In this document: piece by piece, positions 58,877 through 64,000 of the stretch | How the letters are laid out: every line of letters begins with the position of its first letter | Numbering within the stretch: position 1 is the first letter of the stretch | Source: an uncultured Clostridia bacterium | GTDB taxonomy: Bacteria > Bacillota > Clostridia > Lachnospirales > Anaerotignaceae | DNA: 64,000 nucleotides | Direction of reading: 5' to 3' | Assembly (NCBI GenBank): GCA_937901125.1 | Contig: CALCGT010000024.1 | Span: 1-64,000, forward strand | Translations under genes and position numbers: made by a program | Notes under the pieces: generated by a model | Told to the model about the DNA's origin: nothing | The model's database searches: none | The model's input: the letters and a program-made list of their open reading frames with translations, nothing else

Positions 58877-59422
58877 TTATTTGAAGTATCTGTTGTACAG
58901 ACCAAGGAATGCCTTGCCGTGTCTAGCTTCGTCTCGAGCCATTTCATGTACTGTGTCATGGATTGCATCCAGGTTAGCAGCTTTTGCTCTCTTAGCCAGA
59001 TCAAATTTACCTGCCGTTGCGCCGTTTTCAGCATCGATTCTCAGTTCCAGGTTTTTCTTTGTGGAGTCTGTTACAACTTCACCCAGCAGTTCTGCAAATT
59101 TTGCAGCGTGTTCCGCTTCTTCGTAAGCAGCTTTTTCCCAGTACAGACCGATTTCAGGATAGCCTTCTCTATGAGCTACTCTTGCCATAGCCAAGTACAT
59201 ACCAACCTCGCAGCATTCGCCTTCAAAGTTTGCTCTCAGGTCTCTCATGATATCTTCACTGGAACCCTGTGCAACGCCAACAACATGTTCAGCAGCCCAT
59301 TCCATTTCGCCGGATTTCTGTTCTACGAATTTGTCAGCGCCAACATGGCAAACGGGACATTCTGCGGGAGCAGAATCGCCAACATGAACATAACCACATA
59401 CAGAACAAACAAATTTTTTCAT
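58877..59422 (-). CDS. Reverse rubrerythrin (rubredoxin-ferritin-like peroxidase)
   Basis: A 181-residue iron protein with domains in 'reverse' order: an N-terminal rubredoxin-type Fe site (Cys6, Cys9, Cys22, Cys25 in [12 protein letters not shown] and AECPVCHVG), then a four-helix diiron domain with Glu/His ligands ([26 protein letters not shown] and [12 protein letters not shown]). It reduces hydrogen peroxide, and oxygen in some clostridia, using NADH through partner flavoproteins. AAGGAGG selects the ATG at 59422. The consensus promoter is overlapped by a PerR-like box. Confidence 0.95.
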   Translation of the reverse strand: MKKFVCSVCGYVHVGDSAPAECPVCHVGADKFVEQKSGEMEWAAEHVVGVAQGSSEDIMRDLRANFEGECCEVGMYLAMARVAHREGYPEIGLYWEKAAYEEAEHAAKFAELLGEVVTDSTKKNLELRIDAENGATAGKFDLAKRAKAANLDAIHDTVHEMARDEARHGKAFLGLYNRYFK

Positions 59423-59481
59423 AATCTTTTCCTCCTTAAACACTTTAGACTCTATTTTTAAAATAATAAATTGTTGTTATC

Positions 59482-59518
59482 TGATAATTATTATAAATTA
59501 GATTTCTTACTTTGTCAA
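59482..59518 (-). promoter_or_regulatory. Rubrerythrin promoter with PerR-like box
   Basis: On the minus strand, TTGACA (59513-59518), exactly 17 bp and TATAAT (59490-59495). TGATAATTATTATAA (59482-59496) matches the Bacillus Per box TTATAATTATTATAA at 14 of 15 positions and covers the -10. Repression by a peroxide-sensing Fur-family protein is the likely reading. Confidence 0.75.
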
Positions 59519-59576
59519 TAGAATTATGATAAAAAAACTAGGAATATTATGTTGAATCTCTTTCATCAAAAAATAA

Positions 59577-59611
59577 GGAGCCTGCATGTGCGTTTGCGCA
59601 GCATAGGCTCC
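59577..59611 (-). terminator. Terminator of the GNAT-DUF2156 unit
   Basis: GGAGCCT pairs with AGGCTCC, with an inner TGCG-TTT-GCGCA stem; A-rich sequence on the left gives the minus-strand U tract. Confidence 0.8.
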
Positions 59612-59618
59612 ATTAAAT

Positions 59619-60620
59619 TTATTCCTCTTCCCTGCCCCAGATACCTTTTACATCAGTCAAATCTCTGGTGCTGAGCATATATTTTTCGACCATTTTCAGG
59701 GGATTATAGGAACGTTTTGCTTTTCGCATGCCCTCGATACCCATATCCTCTTCCCTGTTCACCAGTTCTACTCCTTCACATTCATGCAGGATGTACTGCT
59801 GATTGATCATAGGAAAGATACCTTCGTATTCTGTATTTGCTTTTTCGATATGGACCAGCTGGATATGGGGATGCAGGCGTTCGCCTACGGTAAATGCACA
59901 CAGCTTGCCATCGATATAGATGGTGCCGCCGGTCAGTTCCAGTTCGTCCATATTGTGTAGTGCCAGTTGGACAGATCTCTTTTCGTCCTCCATAGATTTT
60001 GATTCTTTTTCATCCTTTTCTTCGATCCACTGATCGTACAAAGCGATACAATCTTCGATCATGGATTCGTCCAGTTTTCTGTATTCATAATCAGGATACT
60101 TAGAAAGGAATTTGTTGATATGATTGCGTTTCCCATGCAGCTTTTTTCCCTTCAGTGTTGCCAGGCTTTCTCTGGAATAAACATAATCCCAGGCAATATC
60201 TGTAGGTACAGAAATCAACTCGGGGCATGCTTCCAGCATTTTATCCCGGAAAGGTGTCCAGACGGAACGGAAAGTAGGCTCTGTGCCAATGCTTTTCATA
60301 TATTCGATACCATCATAGATGGCCTTCCGATAATCCACTTCTGCGCCATACATGGGGATGGGTGCCCAAAGGAACACAGGCACGCCTTCAAAATCCAATT
60401 TGATATACAGCACATGGTTTTTTTCCGCATATTCCATCTTGCCATCAGCACCCCAAATGAAGAGATTGGCAAAGGAAAGATCCGAACATTCCAGTTTCCA
60501 TGGCTTTGTATAGGAATCGATGGTTTTCTTTGTATCTAGGGTAATGGGTTTGAAAACCAGTTCCGATATCGATATGTTGTTTTCTATTTTATTTTTTTCA
60601 CATTCCAAACATCTTGGCAT
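59619..60620 (-). CDS. DUF2156-family protein (GNAT-fold, LPG synthase C-domain-like)
   Basis: A 333-residue soluble protein of the DUF2156 family, related to the catalytic domain of phosphatidylglycerol lysyltransferases and built from two GNAT-like folds. Conserved stretches include ECSDLSFANLFIWGADG, SRESLATLKGKKLHGKRNHI followed by NKFLSKYP, and the C-terminal NREEDMGIEGMRKAKRSYNP. The biochemical function is unknown; transfer of an aminoacyl or acyl group is plausible. The ATG at 60635 overlaps GGAGG, so I choose the ATG at 60620. It follows the GNAT gene by 17 bp, clearly one operon. Confidence 0.88.
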   Translation of the reverse strand: MPRCLECEKNKIENNISISELVFKPITLDTKKTIDSYTKPWKLECSDLSFANLFIWGADGKMEYAEKNHVLYIKLDFEGVPVFLWAPIPMYGAEVDYRKAIYDGIEYMKSIGTEPTFRSVWTPFRDKMLEACPELISVPTDIAWDYVYSRESLATLKGKKLHGKRNHINKFLSKYPDYEYRKLDESMIEDCIALYDQWIEEKDEKESKSMEDEKRSVQLALHNMDELELTGGTIYIDGKLCAFTVGERLHPHIQLVHIEKANTEYEGIFPMINQQYILHECEGVELVNREEDMGIEGMRKAKRSYNPLKMVEKYMLSTRDLTDVKGIWGREEE

Positions 60621-60637
60621 AAAGATTGCCTCCATTT

Positions 60638-61738
60638 TTAATATTCATCTATAATATAACAATTTTGCTTTGGCAAAAGGGCATTGATCCCATCGAATTT
60701 TTCTTTGTCGAAGACTACAATTTCTTTTTCCAATTCACGAAGGGAATGATACCCTACCAAAACCTGCAGGAGATGCCCCGCAGAGATCTCAAACACAGGA
60801 TCGCTTGTATAGTGGTTTCCCTTAAAATCAAAGACGCCATTGTTTTCCGAAACCACATAGTCATTCATTTTGAAGCCATAAGGAATTTCCAAATCCAGAG
60901 ATTTCAGCAGTGCAGGTCCATTGCAAAGCCCCATGACCCCCTTTTGCTTTCTTTCTAATTTCCCAAAAGGGAAAGAAAGATACAGTTCCGGAGGAAGCTT
61001 TGCAGAAAATGCCAATCCTTTCCCAAGGGAAAGCAACCCTTCCATCAGGCTGTGATAATACCCATCTTCTGCTGCCGTTTCTACACAAAGGAGCATTTCC
61101 TCCGTAAGATAGTAGAAGACATACCCTTTGATCTCGTTATTCTTAATATATGCAGTACATTTTCCGCCGTCCGCAGCATAGTCTGCGGCTTTTCGAAGAA
61201 AATCTTCTTTCGTACGCCAAATGATACCGCTATAGTGTGCCGCAAAGCGTTCATATAAAGGAAACAACTTGTCCCAATCCTTTTCTTCAATGGAATCCAG
61301 TTTCACTGTAGTTTTAAAGGAAGGAACACATTCGCATTCCAGATACTTTGCATCTGCTACGGGCAAGTGCCCAAAGGAAAAATAACTGGGCAGCATTGCC
61401 GGGGTATGGGGTGCAACAATGCAACCTTTCTTATATAAAAGATTCATTTCATAGCTGAAAATTTGCCCCATAAAGCCTTTTTTTCGGTGATTGGGGTGGG
61501 TAGAAACACCACAGAGCATCGCCCCGGGAACTTCTTTCCCACGGATACGCAAGGAATAAGGAAAGGCCTGCATGCAGCTGGCAACCTCCCCTTCCGTTTC
61601 CAAAACAACCGAATACGTAGGTGCAAAACGGTTTTTAAAAAACCAATTGCAGAAAGCATCACTATCACCAAAGCAGACCTTCCATAGTCCGCAAAAGTCG
61701 GCCGTATCTTCTATTTTTGCCACTCTGACGAAAGCCAT
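60638..61738 (-). CDS. GNAT-family N-acetyltransferase (Eis-like)
   Basis: A 366-residue protein. The N-terminal GNAT domain has the acetyl-CoA loop CGVSTHPNHRKKGFMGQIF and is followed by a second GNAT-like half and a C-terminal SCP2-like part, the layout of Eis/YxbF-type acetyltransferases. Substrates in this group are amines such as aminoglycosides or polyamines; here unknown. AGGAGGGACAAGC lies before the ATG at 61738. A promoter (TTGTTT-17-TATAAT) lies at 61782-61810. It is co-transcribed with the DUF2156 gene. Confidence 0.88.
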   Translation of the reverse strand: MAFVRVAKIEDTADFCGLWKVCFGDSDAFCNWFFKNRFAPTYSVVLETEGEVASCMQAFPYSLRIRGKEVPGAMLCGVSTHPNHRKKGFMGQIFSYEMNLLYKKGCIVAPHTPAMLPSYFSFGHLPVADAKYLECECVPSFKTTVKLDSIEEKDWDKLFPLYERFAAHYSGIIWRTKEDFLRKAADYAADGGKCTAYIKNNEIKGYVFYYLTEEMLLCVETAAEDGYYHSLMEGLLSLGKGLAFSAKLPPELYLSFPFGKLERKQKGVMGLCNGPALLKSLDLEIPYGFKMNDYVVSENNGVFDFKGNHYTSDPVFEISAGHLLQVLVGYHSLRELEKEIVVFDKEKFDGINALLPKQNCYIIDEY

Positions 61739-61781
61739 GCTTGTCCCTCCTCATCTCCTATCTTTTCTCTATGACTTATTT

Positions 61782-61826
61782 ATTATACTCTCTTTTAAAA
61801 TAAAAAACAACCGATAATTATTCTTA
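61782..61826 (-). promoter_or_regulatory. Promoter of the GNAT-DUF2156 operon
   Basis: On the minus strand, TTGTTT (61805-61810), 17 bp and TATAAT (61782-61787). Just upstream, CGATAATTATTCTTA (61812-61826) resembles a Per/Fur box at 11 of 15 positions, which is too weak to rely on. Confidence 0.55.
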
Positions 61827-61909
61827 TTTAACAATCTTTTTGCTGATTTTTTTGTGTACTATGCTGAATCGTTTTCCATGGAATCAGATATTTTTTCCTG
61901 AAAAAGGTT

Positions 61910-62959
61910 TTAGCCCTTTCCCATTTTTTCGATTCCTTCCTGCCAGATTTTTTTGAAAGCAGAAGGCAGTGCAAAGGATGCTTCAGCCTCTTCCTTTGTC
62001 AGCCAAAGCAAATCAGAATCTACTCTTTTGGATACCTTTACAAAATAGCAATCCATATGCCATTCCACATGGGTGAAGATGTGTTTCTGATTTTTCATGG
62101 GGATCAATTCTGCCTGAAGGATACCCAATTCCTGCAAAACTGCAGGAGGAGCCATATCCCGCTTTCCATTGGGTAATTCCCATAAACCGGAAAGCAGACC
62201 TTTTTTCGTACGTTTGCCAATGGCGATTTTATTCCCATCTACACAGAAAAAGACATTCAGATATTCTAATGTACGGGCTTTCTTTTCTGCCTTCACAGGA
62301 TACAACATGGTTTGATTTTTATGATATGCTTCGCAATATTTCCGCACAGGGCAAATGCCGCATTTCGGTGTACCATTGGGCAGGCAGACCGTTGCACCAA
62401 GTTCCATCAAAGCCTGATTCATATCTCCGGGGCAATCTGGCGGTATGATCTCTGTCAAACGTTCTTCCCATTCTTTTTTCGTTGCCTGCAGAGAAATATC
62501 CGCTGCATCTGCCGTAATTCTGGACATGACACGCAAAACATTCCCATCTACCGCAGGGATGGGCAGAGAAAAGGCAATAGAGCCCACTGCACCGGCCGTA
62601 TACGGTCCGATGCCTTTCAGCCTCAGCAGTGCTTTCTGATCGGCAGGAAAGAACCCATCGTATTCCTCCATAACCTGTTTGGCAGCCTTTTGCATATTGC
62701 GGACACGGCTATAATATCCCAAGCCTTCCCACAGCTTCAGGATCGTCTCTTCATCCGCCTCTGCCAGATCCTTCACTGTAGGTAAAGTCAGCAGAAACCG
62801 CTCATAATAGGGCTTTACTGCTTCTACCCTCGTTTGCTGCAGCATAATTTCTGATACCCAGATACGGTAAGGGTCTTTGCTCTGCCGCCAGGGCAGGTCT
62901 CTTTTGTTTTCATGATACCATTGAACCAAAGGTTCCACGATATTTTTCAGTTCTTCCAT
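61910..62959 (-). CDS. mutY: A/G-specific adenine glycosylase MutY
   Basis: A 349-residue base-excision enzyme that removes A mispaired with 8-oxoG. It has the start PWRQSKDPYRIWVSEIMLQQ with the catalytic Glu, a helix-hairpin-helix LKGIGPYTAGAVGSIAF and Asp in PAVDGNVLRV. The [4Fe-4S] cluster segment is CLPNGTPKCGICPVRKYC, and a Nudix-like C-terminal domain (~230-349) recognises 8-oxoG. The spacing between the first two cluster cysteines is seven residues instead of the usual six. It lies on the same strand as the GNAT genes but is separated from them by 171 bp with a promoter. Confidence 0.96.
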   Translation of the reverse strand: MEELKNIVEPLVQWYHENKRDLPWRQSKDPYRIWVSEIMLQQTRVEAVKPYYERFLLTLPTVKDLAEADEETILKLWEGLGYYSRVRNMQKAAKQVMEEYDGFFPADQKALLRLKGIGPYTAGAVGSIAFSLPIPAVDGNVLRVMSRITADAADISLQATKKEWEERLTEIIPPDCPGDMNQALMELGATVCLPNGTPKCGICPVRKYCEAYHKNQTMLYPVKAEKKARTLEYLNVFFCVDGNKIAIGKRTKKGLLSGLWELPNGKRDMAPPAVLQELGILQAELIPMKNQKHIFTHVEWHMDCYFVKVSKRVDSDLLWLTKEEAEASFALPSAFKKIWQEGIEKMGKG

Positions 62960-62982
62960 AAATCACCTTTTCAAAAGAAATG

Positions 62983-63006
62983 GGAGACTTTGTGTCTCCC
63001 TTTTTC
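62983..63006 (-). terminator. Terminator of the FNT gene
   Basis: GGGAGAC pairs perfectly with GTCTCCC around TTTGT with A/T runs on both sides, between the FNT gene and mutY on the minus strand. Confidence 0.85.
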
Positions 63007-63630
63007 TTATCTTATCTTAAATACTTTCAGGTATACCGGAATCAGCATACCGCCTACTGCATTGCCCAGTGTCATCACAATGATAGCTACCAGACAATGA
63101 GCACTCCACGCGCCAGCCAAGCTGAAATAGAACATATTTGCAATTACGTGTTCAAAGCCACTCAGGATAAAGACCATAACTGGAATGAATACACCAATGA
63201 AACGCAGTGTAGAGCCCTGTACATTGCGGAAACAGTCCACAGCAATAAACATCAGCATACCGCAGAAAATTGCCAGAAGAAAAAGGCTGAAAAAATTATC
63301 TGCCAATTTGACTTCGGCAATGCCAGCGACTCTTTCAGCCATCCCCTCATAAATACGGCTGTTTCTTACCATGCAAGCTGTGATCCCTGTCCCAACCAGA
63401 TTCCCCAGCCATGTGATCGCCAGTTCGATCAGATACACAGGCTTCTGGAAGGGTGTATAACCTACCTTGCCGGTAAATAGATGCAGCTGGAATACAACAA
63501 TCGTGAACAGACCGATCGCAAACAGAAAACTGCCTACCACTGGATTGGACTGAGAAAGAAACACAGTTCCACCCATACCGATCAGCATACCAGCTAGAAT
63601 CGCAGAAAAAAATTGCCTTACTTTTTCCAT
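63007..63630 (-). CDS. Formate/nitrite transporter (FNT) family channel
   Basis: A 207-residue membrane protein, short for the family (usually ~250-280). It has six membrane segments, the FNT signature LHLFTGKVGYTPFQ in the first half and SGFEHVIANMFYFSLAG in the second, including the conserved central-pore histidine in GFEH. It moves small monovalent anions such as formate, nitrite or hydrosulfide as a pentamer. No pyruvate-formate lyase or nitrite gene is near. AAGGAGGT lies before the ATG. The missing residues are at the N-terminus and loops; the core appears complete. Confidence 0.9.
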   Translation of the reverse strand: MEKVRQFFSAILAGMLIGMGGTVFLSQSNPVVGSFLFAIGLFTIVVFQLHLFTGKVGYTPFQKPVYLIELAITWLGNLVGTGITACMVRNSRIYEGMAERVAGIAEVKLADNFFSLFLLAIFCGMLMFIAVDCFRNVQGSTLRFIGVFIPVMVFILSGFEHVIANMFYFSLAGAWSAHCLVAIIVMTLGNAVGGMLIPVYLKVFKIR

Positions 63631-63813
63631 AAAAAGACCTCCTTATTAAATTATAAAACTTTTCATCGATTCTTTTATTTTACAGGTTTCGACTTTTCCT
63701 GTCAATCCTCGAAAAATCAAGATGTATTCTGATTGATGCATTTGTCTTGCGGAGGAGGATTTGATATGCTACTATAGAAATACAACCTGTGATTATATAA
63801 GGAGGCTTATTTT

Positions 63814-64000
63814 ATGAATAATGAACTTTGGAGCAAAGTAAAAAATGTTGACCTGCTGAAACAGGTTTCAGAGGCTAAAGAAGTTGTTTGGATTAATGAA
63901 AATCTGGAAAAAACAGATGATGCTATGGCAAAGATCGATATCACCATGGCTGATATCGATGATGCAGAAGCGAGACTGGCTCGTTTCGCACCTTTTCTGA
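63814..64000 (+). CDS. dsdA: D-serine ammonia-lyase, N-terminal part (runs off window)
   Basis: An open frame of 62 codons with no stop by the window end, starting MNNELWSKVKNVDLLKQVSE. The segment EAKEVVWINENL and DIDDAEARLARFAPFL match the N-terminus of DsdA, the PLP enzyme that converts D-serine to pyruvate and ammonia. AAGGAGG at 63799-63805 lies 8 nt before the ATG. PLP-lysine and the rest of the enzyme lie beyond the window. Confidence 0.85.
   Translation, partial: MNNELWSKVKNVDLLKQVSEAKEVVWINENLEKTDDAMAKIDITMADIDDAEARLARFAPFL

Noticed and set aside
58753..59034. A 93-codon minus-strand frame overlapping rubrerythrin and the IS200 left end
   Set aside because: It crosses the rubrerythrin terminator and the IS end and has no conserved content.
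61812..61826. Second Per/Fur-like box before the GNAT gene
   Set aside because: It matches only 11 of 15 positions in an A+T-rich region, which is expected by chance.

Overview
The window is chromosomal DNA of a low-to-moderate G+C Gram-positive anaerobe, most likely a clostridium of the Lachnospirales type. An Anaerotignum-like organism would fit, but that placement is inferred from gene content only. The support is a PolC-type replicase, the rpsB-tsf-pyrH-frr-uppS-cdsA-dxr-rseP-ispG-polC gene order, a T-box in front of leuS, AGGAGG ribosome sites nearly everywhere, perfect TTGACA/TATAAT promoters and a 'reverse' rubrerythrin. Coding density is high and nearly all genes are housekeeping genes. 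I see no prophage, CRISPR array, rRNA or tRNA.

Layout. 1-7 kb is accessory metabolism: an AEC transporter, a 33-codon membrane peptide unit, a decayed LysR regulator, an XRE-cupin regulator, a YkvI-type transporter, a class III aminotransferase and, on the other strand, a glycerate 2-kinase. 7.2-20.8 kb is tRNA quality and DNA repair: a ProXp-type deacylase, miaB, a YlbF-family gene, mutS, mutL, miaA, a broken CmpB-type membrane gene running in frame into a D-Ala-D-Ala carboxypeptidase, an rRNA methyltransferase (minus), tgt and yajC. 20.9-31.6 kb is DNA processing: a flavodoxin-like reductase, sbcD-sbcC, yoaK and comM (minus), and divergent dprA-topA. 31.7-44.5 kb is the translation / isoprenoid / envelope / replication cluster, with structured leaders before rpsB, tsf and ispG. 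44.6-54.5 kb holds a DUF1836 regulator divergent from a hemolysin III gene with a shared dyad operator, a heterodimeric ABC exporter, T-box-leuS, a phosphopantetheinyl transferase and an M23 murein hydrolase. After a 620-bp A+T-rich gap, 55.1-63.6 kb is mostly minus strand: an M16C protease, an IS200 element, reverse rubrerythrin with a PerR-like box, a DUF2156/GNAT pair, mutY and an FNT channel. The 5' end of dsdA closes the window.

How genes work together. miaA and miaB make ms2i6A37 and tgt the queuosine precursor at position 34, while the deacylase and leuS guard aminoacylation, so anticodon-loop chemistry and charging are heavily represented. mutS, mutL, mutY, sbcCD, dprA, comM and topA form a repair/recombination set. 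The 31.7-44.5 kb cluster couples ribosome biogenesis and recycling to UMP kinase, undecaprenyl and phosphatidate pathways, and two MEP-pathway enzymes (dxr, ispG) supply the isoprenoid that uppS uses.

The observations most worth a second look are the duplicated dyad operator between DUF1836 and hemolysin III, the PerR-like box on the -10 of reverse rubrerythrin, the multibranch rpsB leader, the sequestered ribosome site of the IS200 transposase, the promoter-plus-terminator leader of the ABC exporter, the broken CmpB gene fused in frame to dacA, and the matched promoter/operator sequences before ykvI and the aminotransferase. I found no clear novel multi-gene system.
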